NCBI GenBank assembly: GCA_002433025.1 | Contig: DJGZ01000070.1 | Coordinates: forward strand, 66,030-130,029 | From: Bacteroidales bacterium UBA5833 | GTDB taxonomy: Bacteria > Bacteroidota > Bacteroidia > Bacteroidales > Lentimicrobiaceae | DNA length: 64,000 nt | Reading direction: 5' to 3' | Shown here: positions 24,967-34,477 of the stretch, in pieces | Layout: every line of letters starts with the position of its first letter | How positions within the stretch are numbered: position 1 is the first letter of the stretch | Notes under the pieces: generated by a model | Databases searched by the model: none | What the model was told of the DNA's origin: nothing | The model's input: only the letters and a program-made list of their open reading frames with translations | Translations under genes and position numbers: made by a program

Positions 24967-27690
24967 ATGACGAAAAAATTATTGACTTTACTGCTGGCCC
25001 TCAGCCTGTTGCCGGGTATTTATGCCCAAACCGGCCTGGTAACGGGGAGGGTGGCCGATAAGGAAAGTGGCAAACCACTGCCTTCGGTTACCGTCAAGAC
25101 AGGCACCCAGCAAGCCTTTACCGATGCTGATGGAATTTTCAGTCTGGGCGGAATCGCTGCCGGTGAGGCCATTGTTGAATTTTCATTGCAGGGCTACGAG
25201 GATATTATCCAACGGGTCACTGTGGGTGAGACAACAAACCTGGGTACCATAAAAATGACCCCAACGTTTATCGCCGACATTTTAAGCGGAGGGTTGGCAG
25301 AGATCAGCATTTCTTCCTCCGATTCAGACGACGATTCAAAAGGTCAGAACATTTCAGGGCTGCTCAGTTCTTCAAATGATGTATTCGTGTCTACAGCTGC
25401 CTATACATTCGGCCCGGCTTATTTCAGGATGCGTGGTTATGACAACGACCTGGGCAGCACTTATATCGGCAACACCCCGATCAGCGATGTGGAAACCGGC
25501 CGCACCACCTGGGCATTGTGGGGCGGTTTAAACGATGCCACCCGGAATAAGGTTTCCGTTAACGGGCTGGCGCCGTCTGATTTTTCCTTCGGGAATCTGG
25601 GCGGAGTTACCAACATTATTACCCGCGCTTCGCAGCACCGGGCGCAGACCAAACTTACCTACAGCCTAACCAACCGCACCTATACCAACCGCCTGATGTT
25701 TACCCACTCTACAGGGATGATGGACAACAACTGGGCCGTTACCGTAAGCGGATCCAGGCGCTGGGGAAACGGCGGTTATATTGAAGGCACTTATTACGAC
25801 GCCTGGGCCGGATTTATCGGCGTGGAGCGCAGATTGAACGAGCAGCACAGCCTTGCCTTTACAGCATTTGTTGCCCCTGTACGCCGCGGAATGCAGGGCG
25901 GCTCCACCCAGGAAGCCTATGACCTGAGCGGGACCAATTACTACAATCCCAACTGGGGTTATCAGGACGGCAAGGTACGCAATGCACGCGAACGCATTAT
26001 GAATCAGCCGGTTTTTCTTCTCAACCACTACTGGAAACCTTCGGAAAAAACACAGATTACCAGTTCCGTTTCCTATCTTTTCGGAGAAACCGGCACCACA
26101 GCGCTTAACTGGTACAACTCGTCCGACCCCAGGCCCGATTATTACCGTTATCTGCCCAGTTATTATCCGTCGACAGGCCCCGAACCATACGACCCTGCTA
26201 TTGCTGCTGCGTACGCCGACCGATGGAAAAATGATGTTAATGTCCGCCAGGTAAACTGGGATAAACTCTACCAGACCAACTACCTCGCCAACCTGGAAGG
26301 AAAGCAGGCCCGTTACATAATCGAAAACCGCCACAACGATCAAAAACAGGTTAACTTCACCTCCTTTATCAACCATGAGGTAAATGATAAAATCAGGATT
26401 GACGGAGGAGTAGAATACAACCGCAATACCGGCTCTTTCTATAAAACCCTCCACGACCTGCTCGGCGGAGAATTCTGGATTGATGTGGACCAGTTCGCCG
26501 AGCGCGATTTTTCGGGTAATGATACCATTTTGCAAAACGACCTGAATAACCCGGACCGTGTTATCAAGGTAGGGGACAAATTCGGATATGATTTTAAACT
26601 ACATCAGCGTAGCGCCAATATTTGGGGTGTTGCAAACTTTTCATCCCAAAAGGTGGATTATTATGCCGGGCTTCAATTGACAAGCACTACTTTCTGGCGC
26701 GAAGGGCTTATGCGCAATGGCCGTTACCCTGACAATTCGTTCGGGGACGGAGAAAAATACAATTTCTTCGACTATGCGGTCAAAGCCGGGGCAACTTATA
26801 AAGTTACGGGCCGTCACTTTATTGAAGGGAATGCCACAGTAATGACCCGCGCTCCATATATCAGGAATTCGTTTATCTCTTCCAGGGTGCGTGATGCGGT
26901 AGTGCCTGACCTGAGCAGCGAAAATATTGCCAGCGGTGAACTCAGCTATCACCTGCGCGCGCCTTTGGTGAAGGCAAGGATTACCGTTTATCACACGCTT
27001 TTCAAAAACCAGAACGAGATCAACAGTTTCTATCACGACTCCCTGCGTACATTTGTAAATCATGCAATGTACAATATCAACAAGGTCCACCAGGGAATAG
27101 AGGCTGGCGCCGAAGTTAAAATTACCTCTGCTTTTTCTGCAGTCGGTGCAGTAAACCTGGGCAATTACCGATACACCAACAGGCCGGACGCAATGATTAC
27201 CGTTGAAAACGGTTCGCGTCCCGACATCACAAAATCTATTTACAGCAAGTACTTCTATGTATCCGGGACACCCCAGACTGCCGGTTCTTTGGGACTGAAA
27301 TATGCCGGGCCCGGATTCCTGTATATTGATGTGAATGTAAACTATTACGACAATATCTACCTGGATTTCAACCCGGAACGCCGTACTTCCACTGCGCTCG
27401 CCGGTATGGAACCGGGCGATGAAAGGATTTCAGGGATTATCAGCCAGGAGAAGCTACCCAGCGGCATGACCCTGGACGCCTCAATCGGCAAATCGTTCCG
27501 CATCCGGAGCCAGTACTACCTTAACCTGAATTTCAGCGTAAGCAATATTCTCGACAATCAGGAAATTGCTACCGGCGGATATGAGCAGATGCGTTTCGAT
27601 TTTGAAAACAAAAACATCAACAAGTTTCCGTCAAGATATTACTACTATTATGGCAGGACATTCTTCCTGAATATCGGCTTCCGTTTCTAA
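24967..27690 (+). CDS. TonB-dependent outer-membrane receptor with CarboxypepD_reg-like domain
   Basis: 907 residues from ATG 24967, which gives the signal peptide MTKKLLTLLLALSLLPGIYAQ. Residues about 22-105 are a carboxypeptidase-regulatory-like domain (GRVADKESGKPLPSVTV). An acidic, serine-rich linker (SSSDSDDDSK) follows, then the plug, starting near NISGLLSSSNDVFVSTAAYT and FRMRGYDND, and a barrel of about 650 residues ending in aromatic FFLNIGFRF, as required for outer-membrane insertion. It lacks the SusC signature, so it is not a classical starch-type receptor. The downstream gene is a DUF5689 lipoprotein and the divergent neighbour an EEP hydrolase. From recall, this plug type is often found beside DUF5689 proteins. 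Substrate unproven. Confidence 0.9.
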   Translation: MTKKLLTLLLALSLLPGIYAQTGLVTGRVADKESGKPLPSVTVKTGTQQAFTDADGIFSLGGIAAGEAIVEFSLQGYEDIIQRVTVGETTNLGTIKMTPTFIADILSGGLAEISISSSDSDDDSKGQNISGLLSSSNDVFVSTAAYTFGPAYFRMRGYDNDLGSTYIGNTPISDVETGRTTWALWGGLNDATRNKVSVNGLAPSDFSFGNLGGVTNIITRASQHRAQTKLTYSLTNRTYTNRLMFTHSTGMMDNNWAVTVSGSRRWGNGGYIEGTYYDAWAGFIGVERRLNEQHSLAFTAFVAPVRRGMQGGSTQEAYDLSGTNYYNPNWGYQDGKVRNARERIMNQPVFLLNHYWKPSEKTQITSSVSYLFGETGTTALNWYNSSDPRPDYYRYLPSYYPSTGPEPYDPAIAAAYADRWKNDVNVRQVNWDKLYQTNYLANLEGKQARYIIENRHNDQKQVNFTSFINHEVNDKIRIDGGVEYNRNTGSFYKTLHDLLGGEFWIDVDQFAERDFSGNDTILQNDLNNPDRVIKVGDKFGYDFKLHQRSANIWGVANFSSQKVDYYAGLQLTSTTFWREGLMRNGRYPDNSFGDGEKYNFFDYAVKAGATYKVTGRHFIEGNATVMTRAPYIRNSFISSRVRDAVVPDLSSENIASGELSYHLRAPLVKARITVYHTLFKNQNEINSFYHDSLRTFVNHAMYNINKVHQGIEAGAEVKITSAFSAVGAVNLGNYRYTNRPDAMITVENGSRPDITKSIYSKYFYVSGTPQTAGSLGLKYAGPGFLYIDVNVNYYDNIYLDFNPERRTSTALAGMEPGDERISGIISQEKLPSGMTLDASIGKSFRIRSQYYLNLNFSVSNILDNQEIATGGYEQMRFDFENKNINKFPSRYYYYYGRTFFLNIGFRF

Positions 27691-27720
27691 TTTCCCAACA
27701 AGCAAAAACAAAAAAATCAT

Positions 27721-29463
27721 ATGAAAAGAATCTGGCAAATTTTCGCAGGGTTATTTATTATCCTGGCTTCTGTTAACCTCACCTCCTGTGTGGACGGAGA
27801 TTTTGAAGAACCGCCTATTGTCGTTCCCACCGTTGAATTTGAAGCAAACCGTAGCATCCGGCAGCTCAAGAGTTATTATCTCGACACCCTCAGCCGTACA
27901 CTTACCCTGATCGATCAGGACATTATCATCAGCGGAATTGTGGTAGCCAATGACGAAAGCGGTAACCTCTACAAGAAAATGGTAATTCAGGATGAGACCG
28001 CCGCCATTGAACTTTCACTTGACAAAACTTCACTCTACAACGAGTACAAGCTTGGACAGCGGATTTTCATCAAATGTAAAGGCATGTACATCGGCGATTA
28101 TAACAACCTGATTCAGTTGGGCTACATATATAACGGCAGTATCGGCCGTTTACCCGAGATTTATATCGGCGCCCATTTATACCGCGATGGTGTACCCGGA
28201 ACCGTGCCCGAACCGGCAACGCTGAACCTGGCATCCCTGCCCTCCCAATCAACCGATATTCTTAAGGATGCCCGCATGAGCACGCTGATTAAGCTTGAAA
28301 ATGTCCGTTTTGTAGAGGTAGGCGAAGTATTTGCCCCACAGAGCATTGACAACACCAACCGCACCCTTATTGATCAGGGTGGCAAAAGCATTACCGTAAG
28401 AACCAGCAAGTATAGCAACTTTGCCGGCGACACCCTCCCCGGAGGTTATGGAACGGCCGTTGGAATCCTTACTGCATTCGGCACCACCTGGCAGTTTACC
28501 CTGCGCAGCATTGACGACTTAATGGATTTCGGAGGAGTAGCCCCGCCTCCTCCGGGAAGCGGAACCGGCACAAAAGAAGATCCGTACGATGTTCCCAAAG
28601 CCCGTAACCTTCAGGGTCAGGACATTTCCGGTTGGGTTAAGGGCTTTATCATTGGCTCGGTTAAAACAGGCGTAACTTCGGTTACCTCTGCATCCGATTT
28701 CGACTTTGCAGCTCCCTTCAGCTCTGCAACCAACGTACTGCTTGCTCCAAGCAAGGATGAAACCGATTACAACAACTGCATCATTGTAAACCTTCCCGCC
28801 GGAAGTCCCCTGCGTACGGCTGTCAATCTTCTGGACAACCCCGAAAACCTGAAGAAAGAGCTGAATGTTCTCGGAACACTCCGCACCTATTTCGGCATAG
28901 CCGGACTGCGCGATTGCCCCGGTCAGGAAGGCGACTTCGAACTTGAAGGCGGTGTAACACCTCCTCCGGGAACTGTTTACCTGGACGAACCATTCGAAAC
29001 AGGTATGGGCAACTTTACTGCATACAATGTTTTGGGAACCCAGCAATGGAATCACGATGCTTCCTATAAGTATATGAAGATGTCGGGATATCAGGACGGC
29101 TCAAGTCACCAGAATGAAGACTGGCTTATCTCTCCTTCAATTGATCTTACCGGAGCGACAGCCGCCTACATCACTTTCGACCACACCATCAACAAGGGCG
29201 AAATGGCCAATCTGCAGTCGAATCATACCCTCTGGATATCAACAAACTACAACGGTGATGCACCTTCCACCGCTACCTGGGAGCAACTAACCATTCCCGT
29301 ATATCCGGCAGGAAATAACTGGGTTTTTGTAAATTCCGGAAAAGCGCCGGTACCTGCATCTTACCTCGGTCAGCAAAATGTCAGGATTGCCTTCAAATAC
29401 CTGTGTTCCGACAACGAATCGGCAACCTGGGAAATTAAAAAGGTGAAAGTAGCAAACGATTAA
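27721..29463 (+). CDS. DUF5689 surface lipoprotein with choice-of-anchor J domain
   Basis: A 580-residue lipoprotein (lipobox LTSC, Cys23, followed by acidic VDGDFEE, which resembles a surface-export tag). Three parts are visible: residues about 35-265 DUF5689 (an OB-like domain: IISGIVVANDESGNLYKKMV), about 275-410 a DUF6359-like domain starting GTKEDPYDVPKA with another OB-type strand set (SGWVKGFIIGSV), and about 420-580 a choice-of-anchor J jelly roll (FETGMGNFTAYN, EDWLISPSIDLTG). The gene starts 31 bases after the TonB receptor and ends before a strong terminator, so the two form one operon. OB-type folds plus a neighbouring nuclease-like enzyme suggest nucleic-acid capture, but this is inference only. 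Confidence 0.85.
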   Translation: MKRIWQIFAGLFIILASVNLTSCVDGDFEEPPIVVPTVEFEANRSIRQLKSYYLDTLSRTLTLIDQDIIISGIVVANDESGNLYKKMVIQDETAAIELSLDKTSLYNEYKLGQRIFIKCKGMYIGDYNNLIQLGYIYNGSIGRLPEIYIGAHLYRDGVPGTVPEPATLNLASLPSQSTDILKDARMSTLIKLENVRFVEVGEVFAPQSIDNTNRTLIDQGGKSITVRTSKYSNFAGDTLPGGYGTAVGILTAFGTTWQFTLRSIDDLMDFGGVAPPPPGSGTGTKEDPYDVPKARNLQGQDISGWVKGFIIGSVKTGVTSVTSASDFDFAAPFSSATNVLLAPSKDETDYNNCIIVNLPAGSPLRTAVNLLDNPENLKKELNVLGTLRTYFGIAGLRDCPGQEGDFELEGGVTPPPGTVYLDEPFETGMGNFTAYNVLGTQQWNHDASYKYMKMSGYQDGSSHQNEDWLISPSIDLTGATAAYITFDHTINKGEMANLQSNHTLWISTNYNGDAPSTATWEQLTIPVYPAGNNWVFVNSGKAPVPASYLGQQNVRIAFKYLCSDNESATWEIKKVKVAND

Positions 29464-29481
29464 TATCAGATTCAATGCCAT

Positions 29482-29515
29482 AAAAATAAGCTGTCAGCAA
29501 TGGCAGCTTATTTTT
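29482..29515. terminator. Bidirectional terminator between the DUF5689 gene and mfd
   Basis: AAAAATAAGCTG (29482-29493) pairs perfectly with CAGCTTATTTTT (29504-29515) over a ten-base loop. Both arms have A/T tracts of the right polarity for termination in both directions; the mfd stop codon begins at the next base. Confidence 0.85.
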
Positions 29516-32500
29516 TTATGTGGCAGCAAAACGGTTGTTTTCGACCATTCCCTCCAGCGGCAGCAGAGCCTGTATGGCCTGCGAAACAGACAGTACCTCC
29601 CTGAAGCTCAGGCTGAGTTTATTGTTGTTTTCCTTCATGCGGACCTTGCGGTGATCGGTCTGGATAAACTGCAATACCGTGGAGAAAATATTGCTCTGGA
29701 AAAAAGGAGAATCCTGATTTGAGATAAAAGTGGCCGACAGAAAACCATTGCGAAGGCTGATTTTCTCGAATCCAAGCCTGCGGGCCATACGGCGCAGCCG
29801 GATGGTATTGAGCAGTTCCTGGGTTTGCGCGGGCACCGGGCCAAACCTGTCAATCAGTTTCTCCTGAAATTTCAGCAGGTCTTCCTCTGCTTCAAGACCA
29901 TCAAGTTCTTTATACAGACTCAGCCTTTCGGTGATGTTGGTAACATAACTGTCAGGGAGCATTATTTCGAGATCGGTTTCGATCAGGCATTCCTTTACAA
30001 ATTCCTTTTGAACAGGAATTTCATCGCGGTATAGCTCCTTAAAGTCGGTTTCTTTAAGTTCCATAATCGCTTCGTCGAGAATGCGCTGATACATTTCAAA
30101 ACCGATTTCGGAGATAAAACCGCTTTGTTCCGCTCCAAGAATATTCCCGGCGCCGCGTATGTCGAGGTCGCGCATGGCAATGTTAAACCCGCTGCCCAGC
30201 TCAGAGAACTCCTCAATGGCTTTCAGCCTCTTACGGGCTTCATCGGTGAGTACCGAAAGCGGAGGGGCCAGCAGATAACAGAATGCTTTTTTATTGGTCC
30301 GCCCCACCCTTCCCCTGAGCTGATGCAGGTCGCTCAACCCGTAATTTTGGGCTTCATTGATGATAATGGTGTTGACATTGGGGATATCAAGCCCCGATTC
30401 GATAATGGTTGTCGCTATCAGGATATCAGAATATCCTTCCACAAAATCGAGCATGATTTTTTCCAGCTTCTGACCTTCCATCTGCCCGTGCCCGATGGCG
30501 ATTTTGGCATCCGGCACCAGCCGCTGAATCATGCCCGCCACCTCGATGATGTTGTTTACCCTGTTGTGCACAAAGAACACCTGTCCGCTCCGTGAGAGCT
30601 CAAAATGGATGGCATCCCTGATGATTTCCTCATTAAAGGCATGCAGCTCGGTCTGAACCGGATAGCGGTTGGGTGGAGGTGTATTGATCACGCTCAGGTC
30701 GCGCGCACCCATCAGCGAAAACTGCAGCGTCCGCGGAATGGGTGTGGCCGTCAGGGTCAGGGTATCGACATTCACCTTTAGTTTTTTCAGCTTTTCCTTT
30801 GTGGCCACGCCAAATTTCTGCTCCTCGTCGATAATCATCAGGCCAAGGTCTTTGAACTTCACATCCTGGCTTACCAGCCGGTGCGTCCCGATCAGGATGT
30901 CAATTTTCCCCGCTTCCAGATCTTTCAATGTGCTGTTCTGTTGTTTGGCGCTCTTGAACCGGTTGATGTAATCCACCCTGCAGGGAAGCTCTTTAAGGCG
31001 TTCGCTGAAGGTGCGGTAATGCTGCAAAGCCAGAATTGTTGTAGGTACAAGCACTGCCACCTGTTTGCTGTCGGAGACTGCCTTAAATGCCGCGCGCACG
31101 GCAATTTCGGTTTTACCGAAACCCACATCCCCGCATACCAGGCGGTCCATGGGATAGGATTTCTCCATATCACGCTTTACATCTGCCGTTGTCTTGACCT
31201 GATCAGGCGTATCCTCATAGATGAACGATGCCTCCAGCTCATGCTGCATGTAGGTGTCCGGATTAAAGTTAAAACCATCCGCAGCCTTTCGTTCGGCGTA
31301 GAGTTTGATCAGATCCTTGGCGATATCCTTTACCCTTTGCTTGGTTTTGCTCTTCAGCTTGTTCCAGGCATTGGACCCCAGTTTGTTGAGCGAGGGTACC
31401 GTACCTTCCTTGCCGACATATTTCGAGATGCGGTGCAGCGAATGAATGCTCACATAAAGAATATCGTTGTTCTGATAAATCAGCCGGATGGCCTCCTGCT
31501 GCCTGCCATTGTTTTCAATCCTTTCCAGACCGTCGAACCGCCCCACCCCATGATCGATATGCGTTACATAATCACCGGGTTGCAGGTCATAAATCTCTTT
31601 CATGGTGATGGCCTGCTTGCCGGCGAATCCATCGCGAATGCGGTATTTATGATAACGGTCGAAAATCTGGTGGTCGGTATAGCAGGCCAGCTTATTCCCC
31701 CGGTCGATAAAGCCTTCATGCAATGAAAGGTTGACCAGATCGTAGTTCATGTCAGCACCGGCCATGCCCCGGTTGGCTTTCAGATCGCCGAATATGGTCT
31801 GAATCCGTTCAGTCTGCTTTGGGTTGTCAGCAAGAATCAGGTTTGTGATCCCATCCCGGCTGTTTTCATCGAGGTTTTGCAGCAGCAGGTCAAAATTCTT
31901 GTTGAAAGAAGGCTGTGGTTGCATGCTGAACTCAATCTGGCCGCTTTCCTTAATCAGGAAATGGCTGCCGATCTCGATCAATGGGTGGGAAAGAATGTCA
32001 CTCTTAAAACTTTCTGCATTTACAAAAAGCTCGCCGGGCTCCAGATGCCGGATATCGGGCGAGAGTTCTGCGAAGGCCTTTTCAGCTTTCTCAAATTCTT
32101 TGGCGATGCGGTCGGTGGCAAACGCAAGGTCGCGCACCCAAACCACGGCATTCCGGCCGATATAGGAAAGGAAAGGCTCCCGTTTTTCCTGCAGGGATCT
32201 GTCCTGCACGTTGGGTGTAATGGTGATGTGATCGAGCCGGTCGATGGATAATTGCGTTCCGGGGTCAAAGGTACGGATGGACTCCACGTCGTCTCCGAAA
32301 AATTCGATCCGGTATGGCCGGTCGTTGGTATAGGAGAACACGTCGATGATCCCGCCACGCAGTGCGTACTCCCCCGGCTCAACTACAAAATCGACCCGCT
32401 CAAAACCGTATTCCGCCAAAAGGTCAATGACGAAATCAATGGAGAGGCTTTCGCCCAGTCCCATTCTGAGGGTATTTTTCTTCAGATATGCTTTACTGAC

Positions 32501-32920
32501 CACCTTTTCGGCCAGCGCTTCGGGATAGGTAACCACCAGGCTGCCACCCTCACGGGTACCTATGCGCTTCATCACCTCGGTACGCGACAAAACATTGATG
32601 TTGTCGGTCTTTTCTATTTCGTAAGGCCGGCGGTAGGTGGTGGGGAAGAAAAGTACCTTCTTTTTGTGGAAAGGCACTTCCTGTTCACCCATCAGATTTT
32701 CAAGATCGTTGAAAAAATAAGCGGCTTCTTCCTTTTCGGGAAGGATTATCAAATGAAGCGGGCCTGAATTGGCAAAAACCGCCGAAGCCACTACCGCAGC
32801 GGCAGAGCCTGCCATTCCTTTCAGGTGCATCCTGAAGGTTTCTTTTGAATTGCATAAAACACCCAAAGCCGCAACAGCCTCGTTGTTGCGGTAGTGTTCA
32901 GTCAGTTGGGAAGCTTTCAC
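29516..32920 (-). CDS. mfd: Transcription-repair coupling factor Mfd
   Basis: Removes RNA polymerase stalled at DNA lesions and recruits UvrA. 1134 residues with the full Mfd plan: UvrB-like N-terminal domains (about 1-420), the RNA polymerase-interacting domain (about 450-540, PGDYVTHIDHGVGRFDGLER), the RecG-like translocase with Walker A GDVGFGKTE, the DEEQ box (IIDEEQKFG), the SAT-like TATPIPRTL, motif VI LHQLRGRVGR, and a C-terminal TRCF domain. Translation starts at GTG (32920); no ATG nearby gives a better fit, and a -7 box lies 26 bases upstream. Neighbouring genes show no repair operon. Confidence 0.96.
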   Translation of the reverse strand: MKASQLTEHYRNNEAVAALGVLCNSKETFRMHLKGMAGSAAAVVASAVFANSGPLHLIILPEKEEAAYFFNDLENLMGEQEVPFHKKKVLFFPTTYRRPYEIEKTDNINVLSRTEVMKRIGTREGGSLVVTYPEALAEKVVSKAYLKKNTLRMGLGESLSIDFVIDLLAEYGFERVDFVVEPGEYALRGGIIDVFSYTNDRPYRIEFFGDDVESIRTFDPGTQLSIDRLDHITITPNVQDRSLQEKREPFLSYIGRNAVVWVRDLAFATDRIAKEFEKAEKAFAELSPDIRHLEPGELFVNAESFKSDILSHPLIEIGSHFLIKESGQIEFSMQPQPSFNKNFDLLLQNLDENSRDGITNLILADNPKQTERIQTIFGDLKANRGMAGADMNYDLVNLSLHEGFIDRGNKLACYTDHQIFDRYHKYRIRDGFAGKQAITMKEIYDLQPGDYVTHIDHGVGRFDGLERIENNGRQQEAIRLIYQNNDILYVSIHSLHRISKYVGKEGTVPSLNKLGSNAWNKLKSKTKQRVKDIAKDLIKLYAERKAADGFNFNPDTYMQHELEASFIYEDTPDQVKTTADVKRDMEKSYPMDRLVCGDVGFGKTEIAVRAAFKAVSDSKQVAVLVPTTILALQHYRTFSERLKELPCRVDYINRFKSAKQQNSTLKDLEAGKIDILIGTHRLVSQDVKFKDLGLMIIDEEQKFGVATKEKLKKLKVNVDTLTLTATPIPRTLQFSLMGARDLSVINTPPPNRYPVQTELHAFNEEIIRDAIHFELSRSGQVFFVHNRVNNIIEVAGMIQRLVPDAKIAIGHGQMEGQKLEKIMLDFVEGYSDILIATTIIESGLDIPNVNTIIINEAQNYGLSDLHQLRGRVGRTNKKAFCYLLAPPLSVLTDEARKRLKAIEEFSELGSGFNIAMRDLDIRGAGNILGAEQSGFISEIGFEMYQRILDEAIMELKETDFKELYRDEIPVQKEFVKECLIETDLEIMLPDSYVTNITERLSLYKELDGLEAEEDLLKFQEKLIDRFGPVPAQTQELLNTIRLRRMARRLGFEKISLRNGFLSATFISNQDSPFFQSNIFSTVLQFIQTDHRKVRMKENNNKLSLSFREVLSVSQAIQALLPLEGMVENNRFAAT

Positions 32921-32945
32921 GGCTTGCCGGATTAAATGAAGGCTG

Positions 32946-32953
32946 CAAAGTTA
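32946..32953 (-). promoter_or_regulatory. Probable -7 element of mfd
   Basis: Minus-strand TAACTTTG matches TAnnTTTG. It implies a leader of only about 20 bases before the GTG start. No -33 box is evident. Confidence 0.35.
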
Positions 32954-33156
32954 GTTAAAATGTGCGTTTCATCAGGATACTACTAAAACGCCCGGCTGAG
33001 CGGCGGAATCCGGGATTGCCGTTTATCAACTATACAATTGCTTATTTATCCGGCCGGAAAGTATCGGAAAATCAGGTTCAGCTATAAGAATAAACAGAAA
33101 AGCCGGAGTGCCCGGGCCTGACAGGGCTGCTTTTGTATGGCCTGATCTACTGAAAG

Positions 33157-34389
33157 CTATTTTTTCCGTTTCCCCTTGCGGTGTTTTTCTTCGTCCTTCT
33201 CCGCCTGTTCAATCAGTGATCGCCAGTCTTTGGGGCTTTCGACGGCCAGGTCAACGATGGCTTCATAATCCTGACGGCCGATATTGAGTACCTGTATCTC
33301 CTTTTCCATAAAGGCTTCGATGGCATCAAGCAGGGGTTTTTCTTCATTGCTGCAGAAAGACACTGCTGTCCCGCGCCGGTTGCCGCGTCCGGTGCGGCCC
33401 ACACGGTGCACGTAGTTCTCCGCCTTTTCGGGCAGGTCGTAATTCACCACATATTCCACATCCGGAATATCAATGCCTCTGGCTGTTACATCCGTAGCAA
33501 TCAACACTTTGAATAAGCCTTCCCTGAACTGGCCCAGGGTGGCAAACCGCGTTTTCTGTTCCACATCGCCATGCATAACGCGGCTTTGGATGCCCACCCG
33601 CTCAAGGGCGGCACGGACCCGTTCGGCCCTGACCTTTGTACGCACAAAAACCAGAATTTTACTTTCAGGATGATCATTGATCATGCGTTCGAGAAAGAAG
33701 CGCTTGTCGTCCATGCCGATAAAAGCCACGCTGTGGTCAACATTCCTGGATACCGGGTCTTTGGGTGAAATCTGGATGCGGATGGCATTTTTCACCAGGG
33801 AATAGGCCAGCTTTTTAATTTCAGGATTGATGGTAGCTGAAAAGAAGAGGGTTTGCCTGCGGTCGGGAAGTTTTGTAACCAGTTGCCGGATGTCGTTGAT
33901 GAATCCCAGATCGAGCATATGGTCGGCTTCGTCCAGCACCAGTATCTGCACCTTATCCACAGAGAGGTACCCCTGGCTGGCCAGGTCAAACATACGGCCG
34001 GGTGTGGCAACAAGGATATCTATCCCCTGGTTGAGCCTTTCAATCTGTGGCTCCTGCTCCACCCCTCCGAAAACAGAGAGCGTTTTGATTCCACAGCCCT
34101 TGCCCAGGGTATTGAAAACCGAGGTAATCTGCCGGGCCAGTTCGCGGGTGGGAACCATTACCAGGCAGCGGATTCCCCCTTCATGTCGCTTATTGCGCAA
34201 CAATATATTCAGAATCGGGATAACGAAGGCTGCGGTTTTACCCGTTCCGGTCTGGGCAATGGCCAGCACATCCTCACCGCGCAGCACAGGCGGTATTGCC
34301 CTGAACTGTATATCGGTAGGACGGGTAAAGCCTGCCGCGACCAGGTTTTTCTTTATGACCGGTTCAAAATTCGAGTCTTCAAATTTCAT
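33157..34389 (-). CDS. DEAD-box RNA helicase, RhlE-like
   Basis: 410-residue ATP-dependent RNA helicase. All core motifs are present: Q motif (PTDIQFRAIPPVL), I (AQTGTGKT), Ia (PTRELARQI), II (LDEADHMLDLGF), III (SAT), IV-V (ILVFVRTKVRAERVR, ATDVTARGIDIPDV) and VI (HRVGRTGRG). The C-terminal tail is short and ends in basic EEKHRKGKRKK, like RhlE proteins and unlike the long RNA-binding tails of DbpA or CsdA. Such helicases act in ribosome assembly and mRNA turnover, often at low temperature. It is a lone gene, 236 bases downstream of mfd's start. Confidence 0.93.
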   Translation of the reverse strand: MKFEDSNFEPVIKKNLVAAGFTRPTDIQFRAIPPVLRGEDVLAIAQTGTGKTAAFVIPILNILLRNKRHEGGIRCLVMVPTRELARQITSVFNTLGKGCGIKTLSVFGGVEQEPQIERLNQGIDILVATPGRMFDLASQGYLSVDKVQILVLDEADHMLDLGFINDIRQLVTKLPDRRQTLFFSATINPEIKKLAYSLVKNAIRIQISPKDPVSRNVDHSVAFIGMDDKRFFLERMINDHPESKILVFVRTKVRAERVRAALERVGIQSRVMHGDVEQKTRFATLGQFREGLFKVLIATDVTARGIDIPDVEYVVNYDLPEKAENYVHRVGRTGRGNRRGTAVSFCSNEEKPLLDAIEAFMEKEIQVLNIGRQDYEAIVDLAVESPKDWRSLIEQAEKDEEKHRKGKRKK

Positions 34390-34477
34390 AAAATCAACTG
34401 TAGTGAATTGGTACTGACGATTACAGGCCGCTCTGTTTTACAATAAGACCGTGAAGATTATAACGCAGTTGGTTGCA

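Noticed and set aside
25666..26535. 289-codon open frame on the minus strand
   Set aside because: Antisense to the TonB receptor barrel; composition is that of a shadow frame.
24967..29463. SusC/SusD-type polysaccharide utilization locus
   Set aside because: The receptor lacks the SusC signature, the lipoprotein is DUF5689-type and not SusD, and no glycosidase adjoins.
30881..31726. 281-codon open frame on the plus strand
   Set aside because: It lies wholly antisense to mfd, has no family character, and mirrors mfd codon bias.
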